From Streptomyces sp. NBC_00568 (GTDB taxonomy: Bacteria; Actinomycetota; Actinomycetes; Streptomycetales; Streptomycetaceae), in contig NZ_JAPENW010000001.1 of the NCBI RefSeq assembly GCF_026341855.1, positions 2,356,001-2,420,000 of the forward strand: DNA of 64,000 bases. The letters run 5' to 3'. A program made the position numbers and the translations under genes. Below the pieces are notes generated by a model. That model ran no database searches. It worked only from the letters and a program-made list of their open reading frames with translations, and was not told the DNA's origin. How positions within the stretch are numbered: the first letter of the stretch is position 1; each line of letters starts with the position of its first letter. Positions 45,974 to 54,800 of the stretch are shown piece by piece.

Positions 45974-47245
45974 CTACTGGGCCGCGTTGGCCGCCTTCAC
46001 CAGCGCGGCCTTGGTGACGGCACCGGCGTACACCTTGCCGTCGTCCGTGATCAGCGCGTTGACCAGGCGGGTCGAGAAGACCGTGCCCGAGCCGAACTTG
46101 CCGGTGACGTGGTCGCCGAGGGAGTTGAGGAAGCCGTCGACGTCACTGTTGCCGGTCGAGCCGGACGCGCCGGTCGGCAGGCCCTGGCCGCCGGTCTCGA
46201 ACACGGCGATGGAGTTCCAGCCCTCGCCGATGGTCTTCAGGCCGTCGAGGCCCCCGGCCGGACCTTCGCCGGCCCCCGGCCGCGCCTTCTCCGCGCCCTT
46301 CCACGTGTCGCCGCGCAGGTCCTTCGGCGTGTCGCCCTTCACACCCTCGTGCTCGTCGCCCTCGGTGACCTTCGCGCCCTTGGGCGGGGTGAAGGCGAAG
46401 GTCGACGCGGCCGGCTTGGAGAAGTCGACCCGGGTGAAGCCCGCGTCCACGACGGCCGCGCCACCGCTCGCCGGGGTCAGCGTGAACTTCAGCGGCAGGC
46501 CCGTCCTCGCGTCCACCGCGATGCTGATCGCGCCGACCGTGGAGCCGGACTGCCTGGGCTTGATGACCAGCCTGTAGGCGTCGCGGCCCGCGACGTGCGC
46601 GGTGCCGTCGACGGTCACGGAGGTCGTCTCGTCCACGGCCTTGAGTGCCTCGTCGGCGAGACCCTTGGGCGTGGCCGGGACATCCCGCGGCGCCTTCTCC
46701 TCGGCACCCCCGGACTCGGCGGACGTCGCGTGGTAGACCTCGTTCGACTTGCTGTCGTACCCCCACACGTCCTTGCCGTTGTGGATGACGCTGTACTCGG
46801 CGGCACCCTCCAGGAGGGAGACCTTGCCCTTGTCCGGGCCGTCGGCGGCGACGCGCAGCGTGTGCGTGCCCGAGGCCAGTTCGAGGAGCTTGGACTGCGG
46901 GTCCGCGGAGGAGCCTCCGTCGCCTCGGGCGGCACCCGACGCGAAGCTGCTCTCCAGGCCGCCCAGGTTCGGCAGTCCGAGATCGGTGCTGATCTTGACC
47001 GTGCCGGACAGCTGCTGGACGTCCGACTTGGCGATCTTCTCGATGAGTTGCTGAGCGGTGACCTTCGGCAGGTCGGGGTCTCCGGAGTCGGCGAGTGCCG
47101 GGACGAGCCCGATCGTCGCCGCCGCCACCCCCACCACCGCGACCGGAACGACGTACCGCGCGGCCTTGCGTCGCCCGGCGCGCGGGTCGTCGGCGTCGTC
47201 GGCCCCGGTGGCCCTCGCGCTGTCGTCGGATGCGTACGGTGCCAT
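45974..47245 (-). CDS. LolA-like (DUF2092) membrane-anchored protein
   Basis: This encodes 423 residues. One N-terminal helix (YVVPVAVVGVAAATIGLVPALA, residues ~31-52) anchors or exports it. The outside domain has the LolA-like half-barrel pattern: VTAQQLIEKIAKSDVQQLSGTVKISTDLGLP, then THTLRVAADGPDKGKVSLLEGAAEYSVIHNGKDVWGYDSKSNEVYH, AGRDAYRLVIKPRQSGSTVGAISIAVDARTGLPLKFTL and FTRVDFSKPAASTFAFTPPKGAKV. In Streptomyces such proteins commonly lie next to ABC transporters as here. Two Gly/Ser/Ala-rich linkers interrupt the fold. It may carry or sense lipid-like material at the membrane. Confidence 0.85.
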   Translation of the reverse strand: MAPYASDDSARATGADDADDPRAGRRKAARYVVPVAVVGVAAATIGLVPALADSGDPDLPKVTAQQLIEKIAKSDVQQLSGTVKISTDLGLPNLGGLESSFASGAARGDGGSSADPQSKLLELASGTHTLRVAADGPDKGKVSLLEGAAEYSVIHNGKDVWGYDSKSNEVYHATSAESGGAEEKAPRDVPATPKGLADEALKAVDETTSVTVDGTAHVAGRDAYRLVIKPRQSGSTVGAISIAVDARTGLPLKFTLTPASGGAAVVDAGFTRVDFSKPAASTFAFTPPKGAKVTEGDEHEGVKGDTPKDLRGDTWKGAEKARPGAGEGPAGGLDGLKTIGEGWNSIAVFETGGQGLPTGASGSTGNSDVDGFLNSLGDHVTGKFGSGTVFSTRLVNALITDDGKVYAGAVTKAALVKAANAAQ

Positions 47246-47520
47246 GTGTGCCTTACCTCCGTCGTCGGCGGCGGCCCTACCGTCGTGCCCTGCTCCACCC
47301 CTAAGCCGCCATTCTCACCCGAACCGGTGAGGAGTGGTGTTGTCCATCTGACCAAATCGGCGGGATCGAAGCGTCACTCCCCGGACTCAACTCCGCGTAG
47401 TCCTGCGGTATGACGTGAGGGGGCGGCGCCTCGCCCGACCCGTAGGGGTCGTGCCGGACGAGGCGCCGCCCCGGCCGCGCGCCCGGCCGGAATCGGCGGG
47501 ATTCCGGCCGGGCGTTCGCC
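47246..47520 (-). terminator. Double perfect hairpin downstream of the CHRD gene
   Basis: Two strong stems lie in this gap. GGGGCGGCGCCTCG (47420-47433) pairs perfectly with 47459-47472 over a 25-base loop. CGCCCGGCCGGAAT (47480-47493) pairs perfectly with 47501-47514 over a seven-base loop. The second begins seven bases after the CHRD-gene stop (minus strand) and is probably its terminator; the first can back it up. The rest of the gap is the promoter of the LolA-like gene. Confidence 0.75.
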
Positions 47521-48564
47521 TCAGCGCTGCACGAACACGTAGTCGGCCTGGTAGGGGACACCCACGATCGTGCCCGGCGAGCAGGAGCCTGCCGGGGCGA
47601 CGCCGCCCACGGTGTTCAGGCGCAGGATCTCCTGTGTGCCGGCCAGCAGGCCGTGGTGCCGGCCCGACTGCGTGGCCCTGAGGTCGAGCTCGGGGATGTT
47701 CGTTGCGCCGTTCGGGGTCTTCGCGATCAGCGCGCCGGTGACCGCGCTGCGGTCGGGCGCGACCCACTGCGGGGTACCGGAGTTGGGCTTCACGAAGGAG
47801 TGGGCGATGTGGCCGCCGAGCCGGGCCGCCACATCGCGCTGGGCGAAGGCGTAGCCACCGCCCTCGGCCGGCTTGCACTCGTAGATCTGCCTGCCCTTGA
47901 CCACGGACGCCTGGAAGTTGTGCAGGGCGTTCCCGAAGTCGAAGGTGCTCGTGACCTTGTGGAGCTGGCCGCGGACCGCCCCGCCCGGGAACTCGGCGGT
48001 GTGCAGATTGGCGTAGAACGAACCGGGGTCGGTCTTCAGAGCGTCGAGCAGGGCCGCGTCCTCGACCTTGACGGTCCCGACGACGCTGTGGCCCTTGATC
48101 CGGTCGAGCAGCTTGCCGGAGTCGACCTTGACGCCGCCGTTGGCTCCCTTGGCGCCCTGGTGGATGTGGAGCAGGGTGGGCCTGCCGGTGCCGCGCCAGG
48201 TGACGGCCACGGACACCTTGTCGCCCTTGACCTTGATGAACTCCAGCGCCGCGCCGTCCTTGTCGCCGACGGCGGGGCCGCCCTGGACGGGCACCTCGGC
48301 GGCGCCGCGCAGACTGGCGGCGAGGATGGTGCCGCCCGTGCCGCCCATGACTCCGTGCTGCGTGACGATGGTCGAGTCGTCGTGCCCGGAGTGGTTCGTA
48401 CCGCTGTTCTCGCTGTGGCTCGTGGCGTTCTTCCCGCCGTGGCCTCCGTGGTCGGCGGCGACCGCCGGGATGACGGCGGCGGCGACCCCGGCCGCCGCGG
48501 CCACCGCGACACCGGTCAGGATCAGGCTCTTGCGACGTGTCGTGAACGTGGCGTTCGATCCCAT
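47521..48564 (-). CDS. Secreted CHRD-domain plus DUF3455 protein
   Basis: This 347-residue exported protein has a signal sequence SLILTGVAVAAAAGVAAAVIPAVAA after a basic TTRRKS, with a cut expected near residue 38. A His/Gly/Ser-rich linker follows. The CHRD domain is residues ~75-195: ASLRGAAEVPVQGGPAVGDKDGAALEFIK, LLHIHQGAKGANG, FYANLHTAEFPGGAVRGQL. The DUF3455 part is residues ~205-347: FQASVVKGRQIYECKPAEGGGYAF and the C-terminus GVPYQADYVFVQR. The ATG start has GGGAGAA upstream. It is divergent from a lipoprotein gene and may form an envelope pair with it. Confidence 0.88.
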   Translation of the reverse strand: MGSNATFTTRRKSLILTGVAVAAAAGVAAAVIPAVAADHGGHGGKNATSHSENSGTNHSGHDDSTIVTQHGVMGGTGGTILAASLRGAAEVPVQGGPAVGDKDGAALEFIKVKGDKVSVAVTWRGTGRPTLLHIHQGAKGANGGVKVDSGKLLDRIKGHSVVGTVKVEDAALLDALKTDPGSFYANLHTAEFPGGAVRGQLHKVTSTFDFGNALHNFQASVVKGRQIYECKPAEGGGYAFAQRDVAARLGGHIAHSFVKPNSGTPQWVAPDRSAVTGALIAKTPNGATNIPELDLRATQSGRHHGLLAGTQEILRLNTVGGVAPAGSCSPGTIVGVPYQADYVFVQR

Positions 48565-48802
48565 GATTCTGTTTTCTCCCCGTAACTCGGCCGACGCCCC
48601 CTGCGTCAGCTTCTGCGCAGAGGTACGGACTCGATCCGATCCTGGACTCAATCCAAGAGTGTGACGCCCATCACATTCACAGAGCCGATCAAATCCGGCG
48701 GCCATTCGAGCGGAAAACGGCTTGAATCCGTACTTACGGGTGGCAGCGATCAGGATCGCCCAGCACTCCAGGGGGCGACGGATCGAGGATCGAGGGATCG
48801 CC
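48565..48802. promoter_or_regulatory. Divergent promoter region between CHRD gene and lipoprotein
   Basis: This 238-base gap separates two divergent genes for exported proteins and must hold both promoters. I see no strong palindrome and no small gene. A shared control element is plausible because both products are exported, but none can be pointed to by eye. Confidence 0.4.
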
Positions 48803-49342
48803 ATGCTCGCCATCAGGCACATCACGGGATACGCCGCCACGGGCGCCGCCGTCCTGGCGCTCACGCTCTCCGGATGCGGAGGCGGAGGGGGCGGAAGCGG
48901 AGGCGGGGACGGCTCCGCGAAGAGCACCGGCTCCACGGGACCGGCGACAGCGACGCTGAACACCGCCGAGGTCGGAAAACTGGGCACGGTCGTGACCGAC
49001 AGCAAGGGGTACGTCCTGTACCGCTTCGACGCGGACTCGGCGAACCCGACCAGGGTCAGCTGTTACGACACCTGCGCCCAGGTCTGGCCGCCGGCCACGA
49101 CCCAGGGCGGTGTGACCACGAACGGCGTCGACAAGAGCCTGGTCTCCACGGTGAAGCGCACCGACGGCGGCACCCAACTGACCCTCGCCGGCTGGCCCCT
49201 CTACCGCTACGCCAAGGACGACAAGCCGAAGGAGGCCCTTGGCCAGGGCGTGGACGGAACGTGGTTCGCCGTGACACCCACCGGAGCGAAGATCACCACA
49301 CCGGCACCGGCGTCCCCGGGCACAGGAGGAGGAGGCTACTGA
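48803..49342 (+). CDS. COG4315-type secreted repeat lipoprotein
   Basis: This encodes 179 residues. The signal peptide ends in lipobox LTLSGC, followed by a Gly-rich linker (GGGGGGSGGGDGS). The mature protein has two copies of the family motif: GTVVTDSKGYVLYRFDADSANPTRVSC ... WPPATTQGG, and STVKRTDGGTQLTLAGWPLYRYAKDDKPKEALGQGVDGTWFAVTP. These YxxPxYxxxxD-type repeats are typical of COG4315 lipoproteins. The start at 48803 gives a proper signal peptide; an earlier in-frame ATG at 48722 would add a hydrophilic extension. The function is unknown; it is membrane-attached outside the cell. Confidence 0.88.
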   Translation: MLAIRHITGYAATGAAVLALTLSGCGGGGGGSGGGDGSAKSTGSTGPATATLNTAEVGKLGTVVTDSKGYVLYRFDADSANPTRVSCYDTCAQVWPPATTQGGVTTNGVDKSLVSTVKRTDGGTQLTLAGWPLYRYAKDDKPKEALGQGVDGTWFAVTPTGAKITTPAPASPGTGGGGY

Positions 49343-49350
49343 CGGCCGTC

Positions 49351-50361
49351 TCAGCCGGCCCGGTGCACCACGGCGTCCACCAGCTCGACCAGGGCGGCCT
49401 TCGCGTCGCACTCGCGCAGCGGTGCCAGCGCGGCCCGCGCGTCCTCCGCGTAGCGCACGGTGTCCCTGCGCGCCTGCTCCAGCGCGGGGTGCTCCCGCAG
49501 CCGGGCCAGCGCCTCGGCGTGCCGCGCGTCGTCCGTCAGGTCGGAGTCCAGCAGCTCGCACAGCGCGATGTCCTCGGCGAGCCCCAGCCGCTCCGCGCGC
49601 TCACGCAGCCGCAGCACCGGCAGCGTGGGAATCCCCTCGCGCAGATCGGTCCCCGGCGTCTTGCCGGACTCGTGCGAGTCGGACGCGATGTCGAGGACGT
49701 CGTCCGCGAGCTGGAAGGCGACGCCCAGCCGCTCCCCGTACTGCGTCAGCACGTCCACGACCGTCTCGTCGGCCCCCGACATCATCGCCCCGAACCGGCA
49801 CGCGACGGCGACCAGCGAACCGGTCTTGCCGCTGAGCACGTCGAGGTAGTGGTCGACCGGATCGCGCCCGTCGCGCGGCCCCGCGGTCTCCAGGATCTGC
49901 CCGGTCACGAGCCGCTCGAACGCCTCGGCCTGGATACGGACGGCCTCGGGCCCGAGGTCGGCCAGGATGTACGAGGCGCGGGCGAAGAGGAAGTCACCCG
50001 TGAGGACGGCCAGCGAGTTGCCCCAGCGCACGTTGGCGCTGTCCACCCCGCGCCGGACCTCGGCCTCGTCCATCACGTCGTCGTGGTACAGCGTGGCGAG
50101 ATGGGTCAGCTCGACGACCACGGCCGAGGGAACGACACCCGGCGCGTACGGGTCACCGAACTGCGCGGCGAGCATCACGAGCAGCGGCCTGAACCGCTTC
50201 CCACCGGCACGCACGAGGTGCTGGGCGGCTTCCGTGATGAACGGGACCTCGCTCTTGGTGGCTTCGAGCAAACCCTCCTCGACAGCCGCCAATCCGGCCT
50301 GGACATCGGCTTCGAGAGCCTGGTCCCGCACGCTCAGCCCGAACGGCCCGACGACGGTCAC
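49351..50361 (-). CDS. Long-chain polyprenyl diphosphate synthase
   Basis: This 336-residue all-trans prenyl transferase has its first aspartate-rich motif DDVMD at residues 94-98 and its second, DDVLD, at 220-224. GGKRFRPLLV (residues 53-62) binds the diphosphate, and the KTGSLVAVACRFGA block is present. No bulky residue sits just before the first motif (LATLYH), which fits a long product. In Streptomyces it most likely makes the side chain of menaquinone. It would then supply the quinone used by the respiratory complex genes elsewhere in the window. The gene has its own promoter region upstream (50362-50824). Confidence 0.9.
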   Translation of the reverse strand: MTVVGPFGLSVRDQALEADVQAGLAAVEEGLLEATKSEVPFITEAAQHLVRAGGKRFRPLLVMLAAQFGDPYAPGVVPSAVVVELTHLATLYHDDVMDEAEVRRGVDSANVRWGNSLAVLTGDFLFARASYILADLGPEAVRIQAEAFERLVTGQILETAGPRDGRDPVDHYLDVLSGKTGSLVAVACRFGAMMSGADETVVDVLTQYGERLGVAFQLADDVLDIASDSHESGKTPGTDLREGIPTLPVLRLRERAERLGLAEDIALCELLDSDLTDDARHAEALARLREHPALEQARRDTVRYAEDARAALAPLRECDAKAALVELVDAVVHRAG

Positions 50362-50824
50362 GAGAGGTTCTCCTGTCTGCTGACGATCACATGGCGAACT
50401 CGGTCGATCATTCGGTCGATGACACGGTTTGTCGATGTGTCGCTGCCATCACTCAAGTCAGCGTATCCGGTCACGTTTCGATCACCACGAGCGCCCACCG
50501 TCCCCCGGCCGACTTCGCTCCGCCAGCAGCTATACGGGAGTACACCCGGAAGGCACACGGGAAGCACCTGCCTGCCCCATAGGCGGGTACCCCGACTCGC
50601 GGGCGCCACCCGACCACCGACGGTATGTTCATGATCAGCCGATCCGAACCGATACAGGACGACATACCCCGAAGTGCCCGGAAGCAGTGACTGTGTCCCG
50701 TAGCTCCGCCGAGAACGAGTCAGGCCCGGACGTGAGGCCCTCACCCCCCGGCCGCGCCGCACGATGACCCCGCCCTCCGAGATGCCCCGCCCTCCGAGAT
50801 GCAGCCCGTCCACTGAGGTGGCTC
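50362..50824. promoter_or_regulatory. Divergent region between polyprenyl synthase and CocE-type hydrolase
   Basis: These 463 bases contain no convincing gene on either strand. A short minus-strand frame around 50471-50665 has shadow-like composition. The region is AT-richer near 50395-50480 (TTCGGTCGATGACACGG, TTGTCGATGTGTCG), where promoters for the minus gene would be expected. The plus gene has GAGGTGG just before its ATG. Confidence 0.4.
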
Positions 50825-52822
50825 ATGCACATCCGTACGTCCTTCCCCTACGAGACCACTCACGAGGACGTCCTCGTCCCTCTCTCGGACGGCACCCGTC
50901 TGTACGCCCGGATCTGGCGCCCGCTGACCGAGGAGCCCGTACCGGCGCTCCTGGAGTACAGCCCGTACCGCCTGACCGACTGGACTGCACCGCGCGACCG
51001 GCAGCGCCACCCCTGGTACGCCGGACACGGCTACGCCTCCGTCCGCGTGGACGTGCGCGGCCACGGCAACTCGGAGGGCATGCCGACGGACGAGTACTCC
51101 GAGACCGAGCCGGCCGACGGGGTGGAGGTGATCACGTGGCTGGCCGCCCAGCCCTGGTGCACCGGCAGGGTCGGCATGTTCGGGATCTCCTGGGGCGGCT
51201 TCAACTCCCTCCAGATCGCGGCCCGCGCGCCCGAGCCGCTCAAGGCGGTCGTCACGGTCTGCTCGACGGACGACCGCTATGACAACGACGGGCACTACGC
51301 GGGAGGTTCCGTCCTCGCCGTCGACACGCACTCCTGGGCGGCCACCCTGCTCGCCTTCGCCGCCCGCCCGCCGGACCCGCTGCACGTGGGCGAGGTCATG
51401 TGGCGCGACATGTGGGTGAGCCGGCTGGAGGCGGTCGACCCCTTCATCCACACCTGGCTGGCGCACCAGACCCGGGACGCGTACTGGCGGCACGGCAGCG
51501 TCCGCGAGGACTTCGGCTCGATCCGCGCGGCGGTCCTCGCGGTCGGCGGCTGGCACGACCCGTACCGCGACACGGTGCTGCGCCTGGTGGAGAACCTGCC
51601 GCCGGATCGCGTACGCGGTCTCATCGGTCCCTGGTCGCACCAGTACCCGGACCGGGGCCTGCCGCCCGGACCGGCCATCGGCTTCCTCCAGGAGACGCTC
51701 CGCTGGTGGGACCACTGGCTCCGGGACGAGGACACGGGCGCGCTCTCCGTCCCCCTCCTGCGCTCGTACGTGATGGACGCGCACCCTCCGGCGACCGTCT
51801 ACGAGGAACTTCCCGGCCGCTGGGTCGGCGACCCGGCCTGGCCCTCACCCTCGGTGACCCCGATCACGTACGCGCTCCAGGGCACCCCGGTGCCGGTGCG
51901 GTCCCCGCAGCACACGGGGGTCGACGCGGGCCGCTTCTTCCCCTTCGGCAACGCCGCCGACCTCCCACCGGACCAGCGGGAGGAGGACGCCCGGTCGGCC
52001 TGCTTCGAGTTCGAGGTACCGGCGGAGACCTGGGTGCTGGGCCGCCCGCGGGTCGATCTGCGGCTGACGTCCGCGTCACCCAGGGGCCAGGTGATCGCCC
52101 GCCTCTGCGACGTGGCCCCCGACGGAGCGTCCACGCTCGTCACCCGAGGGGCCCTGAACCTGTCGGCGCGCCGCGGCCGCGACCGGACGGTTCCCGCGGA
52201 ACCCGGCACCACGGAGAACGTGGCGTTCGACCTGAACGGCATCGGCTACGCGTTCCCGGCGGGCCACCGCATCCGTCTGAGCGTCTCCTCCGCCTACTGG
52301 CCCTGGATCTGGCCCCAGCCGGGCTCGGAGGCGGGCTTCACCCTCGACCCCATCGGCAGCGCCCTCGAACTCCCGGTACGGACAAGGGAGTCGGACCCCT
52401 CCATCACCTTCGGGGAACCGGAGGAGGCGGAGCCCCTCGGCGTGGCCGTCTCCGAGACGCTGGACGAACCCCGTCCGGAACGCCTGGTCCTGCGCGACGT
52501 GGCCGCGGGCACCTGGCGCCTGGAGGTCGACCCGTGCCTCGGCGGCACCCGCGCGTATCCCGACGGCCTCGAATGCACGGAGGACGCGCGGGAGACGTAC
52601 ACGATCGACGCGTCCGACCCGCTGTCCGCCCACGCCCGCTCGACCTGGTCGATCCGTCTGCACCGCCCGGACCTGCCGTGGGACGCCCGCGTCGAGACGG
52701 CCTCCACCATCAGCTGCGACGCGCAGGACTTCATCACGTCCAACGAGGTCGTCTGCAAGGACGGCGACGAGGTCGTCTTCCACCGGACCTGGGAGAAGAG
52801 AATCCCGCGCACGGCGGGCTGA
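50825..52822 (+). CDS. CocE/NonD-family hydrolase (X-Pro dipeptidyl-peptidase S15 type)
   Basis: This 665-residue enzyme has an alpha/beta-hydrolase domain first. The nucleophile serine is residue 122 in FGISWGGFNSLQIAA, and VRVDVRGHGNSEG earlier is typical of S15 family members. The helical cap contains HTWLAHQTRDAYW. The catalytic aspartate/histidine region reads GGWHDPYRDT and SHQYPDRG. A C-terminal beta-rich domain begins near residue 400 (RVDLRLTSASPRGQVIARLCDV), as in cocaine esterase and X-Pro peptidases. No signal peptide is present, so it is probably cytosolic. Substrates could be acyl esters or peptides. Confidence 0.92.
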   Translation: MHIRTSFPYETTHEDVLVPLSDGTRLYARIWRPLTEEPVPALLEYSPYRLTDWTAPRDRQRHPWYAGHGYASVRVDVRGHGNSEGMPTDEYSETEPADGVEVITWLAAQPWCTGRVGMFGISWGGFNSLQIAARAPEPLKAVVTVCSTDDRYDNDGHYAGGSVLAVDTHSWAATLLAFAARPPDPLHVGEVMWRDMWVSRLEAVDPFIHTWLAHQTRDAYWRHGSVREDFGSIRAAVLAVGGWHDPYRDTVLRLVENLPPDRVRGLIGPWSHQYPDRGLPPGPAIGFLQETLRWWDHWLRDEDTGALSVPLLRSYVMDAHPPATVYEELPGRWVGDPAWPSPSVTPITYALQGTPVPVRSPQHTGVDAGRFFPFGNAADLPPDQREEDARSACFEFEVPAETWVLGRPRVDLRLTSASPRGQVIARLCDVAPDGASTLVTRGALNLSARRGRDRTVPAEPGTTENVAFDLNGIGYAFPAGHRIRLSVSSAYWPWIWPQPGSEAGFTLDPIGSALELPVRTRESDPSITFGEPEEAEPLGVAVSETLDEPRPERLVLRDVAAGTWRLEVDPCLGGTRAYPDGLECTEDARETYTIDASDPLSAHARSTWSIRLHRPDLPWDARVETASTISCDAQDFITSNEVVCKDGDEVVFHRTWEKRIPRTAG

Positions 52823-53530
52823 CACGCGGCCGCACGGGCGGGAGTTCCCGCCCCGTGCGATCGGCCGACAGGGCTCGCGCGAGCGGGAGTTCGCCTCCGT
52901 ACGACCATCGACACGCCGCTCGCCCCGCCCCGGACGCATCCCTCCTCCCTGCCCGGACGCATCGCCCCTCCCTGCCCGGACGCGCGACTCTCCCCGGCCT
53001 CGATGCGCCGCAGGTGCCCGCCCGGATGCGCCGCTCACGCACGCCTGGATGCGCCGCCCATGCCCGCCCGGGTGCACCGCTCAGGCCGACCCCGCATGCG
53101 CCGCTCAGGCCGGCCTCGGTCCGCCCGGCGTTCCGACGCCGGCCTGGAACACGTACGGCGAACACCCCCGCCAAGGGCGGCGGTTCACCCCGCGATCGCC
53201 CCGGCTCGCCCTACGTCCGTCCCGGCTCGGCCCGCGACCGGTCCGGCCCGACCCGCCGGGCCCGCGCCTCGGCCCGGTACGGGTCGCTTCCCCCACGAGC
53301 CCCACGGCACCGAATCCCTCTGCGCGGGGGGCCGATTGCCGCCCTCCGGGAACTCGGCGCCCCTGACAGCCGGAAGCACAATGCCCGAGTTGCCCGGCAT
53401 GCCGCCTTGATGACCCTTGGTCTCGTGAGTTGAGTCACCCGTGAGCCCGGGTGCCGACCCACTCCGCCCCCTCGCCAACCCATTTGCCAAAGGCAAGTTG
53501 AGGATTCAATTCCGCTCTAATCGGACGTTT
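52823..53530. repeat. Intergenic stretch with degenerate ~23-bp tandem repeats
   Basis: No gene is seen in the ~700 bases before the riboswitch. From about 52925 to 53120 a degenerate repeat of ~23 bases recurs, first as CTGCCCGGACGCATC-like units, then as GGATGCGCCGCTCA-like units. It may be a relic of duplication or a spacer array. The remainder (53130-53530) is GC-rich and non-repetitive. Confidence 0.7.
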
Positions 53531-53627
53531 CCCCCTTGCCCCAAACAGGCGAAAGCGATCTTCGTAGCCACATCTGGCCTTGTTCCGGACATGTGCTCTC
53601 GCATACGTTCTCGTCGATCCCGGGCGG

Positions 53628-53800
53628 ATCGCCGAATCCTGCCGCCGCCCGGATACCCACCCACCCACGCACGGCAGGAGCGGGGGACCCACAGGTAAGC
53701 CGCCGATCCGGACACACCGGACCGGCTAGGGGTGAAGCCGCGCCCAAAAACGCGGCCGGGCATCTCCCGCCCGAACCCGACAGCTCACCTCGCAGGCGCC
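53628..53800 (+). ncRNA. Cyclic di-AMP (ydaO/yuaA) riboswitch
   Basis: The sequence between about 53628 and 53800 has the conserved blocks of this riboswitch class: GCAGGAGCGGGGGACCCA (53674-53691), GGCTAGGGGTGAAGCCG (53724-53740) and CCCGAACCCGACAGCTCACCTCGCAGG (53770-53796), plus pairing GCCGCGC/GCGCGGC segments. It ends just before the GGAGAGGA ribosome binding site of a LysM-SLT hydrolase. In actinobacteria this class controls cell-wall lysis genes; high c-di-AMP turns expression off. Confidence 0.88.
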
Positions 53801-53816
53801 GGAGAGGACATTCGTC

Positions 53817-54584
53817 ATGCCCGCACGAGGCAAGCACCGCCGCACGAAGACCAACGTCATCACCCGGGGCATGATCGCCGCCGGAACGGGCGGCATCGCA
53901 CTCGCCCTGCCGCTCGTGAGCGCGACAGGCGCCCACGCGGCGACCCCGGCGCAGGCCCCCCAGCTCACGAAGGCCGCCAAGACCGCCGTGGTCCCGAACG
54001 TCCAGCTCATCACCTACAAGGTGGTCGCGGGCGACACCCTGTCCAAGGTGGCGAAGAAGCACCCCGAGAGCGGTGGCTGGAAGAAGCTGTACAAGGCGAA
54101 CCGCGCGGTCATCGGCGACAACCCCGCCCTGATCCGCCCGGGCCTGAAGCTGACCGTGGGCACGAAGACGCTGAAGTCGACGGCGGCCAAGACGGCGAAG
54201 GCGACCCCGGCCGTAGCCAAGTCCTCCGCGGCCACCGCCACCCAGGCCTCCGCCAAGACGTACACGAACAACCTCGACGGCTGGATCAAGGAATCCCTGG
54301 ACATCATGGCGAAGGAGGGCACCCCGGGCAGCTACGACGGCATCTACCGCAACGTGATGCGCGAGTCCTCCGGCAACCCGCTCGCCATCAACAACTGGGA
54401 CTCCAACGCCGTCGCGGGCACCCCCTCCAAGGGTCTGCTCCAGGTCATCGACCCCACGTTCCGGGCCTTCCACGTCCCCGGCACGTCGATGGACCCCTAC
54501 GACCCGGTCGCGAACATCACCGCCGCCTGCAACTACGCGGCGAAGACCTACGGCTCCATCGACAACGTCAACGGCGCCTACTGA
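53817..54584 (+). CDS. LysM-containing transglycosylase-like cell-wall hydrolase
   Basis: This 255-residue exported protein has a signal peptide (basic RGKHRRTKTN, hydrophobic core, cut after AHA near residue 41). The LysM domain is residues ~64-115 (ITYKVVAGDTLSKVAKKHPESGGWKKLYKANR ... GLKLTV). After an Ala/Thr/Lys linker, the C-terminal ~95 residues are a transglycosylase-like domain with the catalytic glutamate in RESSGNPLAINNWDSNAVAG and SKGLLQVIDPTF. It cuts or remodels peptidoglycan. Its leader carries a c-di-AMP riboswitch, so its production links to this second messenger, which also responds to envelope stress. Confidence 0.92.
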   Translation: MPARGKHRRTKTNVITRGMIAAGTGGIALALPLVSATGAHAATPAQAPQLTKAAKTAVVPNVQLITYKVVAGDTLSKVAKKHPESGGWKKLYKANRAVIGDNPALIRPGLKLTVGTKTLKSTAAKTAKATPAVAKSSAATATQASAKTYTNNLDGWIKESLDIMAKEGTPGSYDGIYRNVMRESSGNPLAINNWDSNAVAGTPSKGLLQVIDPTFRAFHVPGTSMDPYDPVANITAACNYAAKTYGSIDNVNGAY

Positions 54585-54601
54585 TCACACCCTCACCATC
54601 A

Positions 54602-54635
54602 CCCGCCGGCGGCACCTTCCGGGGCCGCCGGCGGG
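54602..54635 (+). terminator. Perfect 12-bp hairpin after the LysM-SLT gene
   Basis: CCCGCCGGCGGC (54602-54613) pairs exactly with GCCGCCGGCGGG (54624-54635) over a ten-base loop, 17 bases after the stop codon. It is the probable terminator. Confidence 0.75.
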
Positions 54636-54649
54636 CGCGTTGCCTGGCG

Positions 54650-54748
54650 CGTTCCTCGCGTGGCCGGTCGCTGGAACGGTCACGTTCCTCGCGTGACCGG
54701 TACCTGGAACGGTCGCGTTCCTCGCGTGGCCGGTCCCTGGAACAGGCA
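54650..54748. repeat. Three tandem copies of a 33-bp unit
   Basis: Units 54650-54682, 54683-54715 and 54716-54748 each read CGTTCCTCGCGTG(G/A)CCGGT followed by a variable (C/T)-rich end and TGGAACGG-like sequence. They lie between the hydrolase terminator and the phosphatase gene and do not code for a likely protein. There are too few copies, with no leader, to be CRISPR. Confidence 0.85.
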
Positions 54749-54800
54749 GATCCTGAAGCGGATGGACCGCAGACGGACCCCCGGAACGGGCGACCGATCC

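Noticed and set aside
52823..53530. Small genes in the region before the riboswitch
   Set aside because: All open frames there are Arg/Pro/Ala-rich, built on the degenerate repeats, and lack ribosome binding sites.
54650..54748. CRISPR array
   Set aside because: There are only three adjacent 33-bp units with no spacers between them, and no cas genes anywhere in the window.
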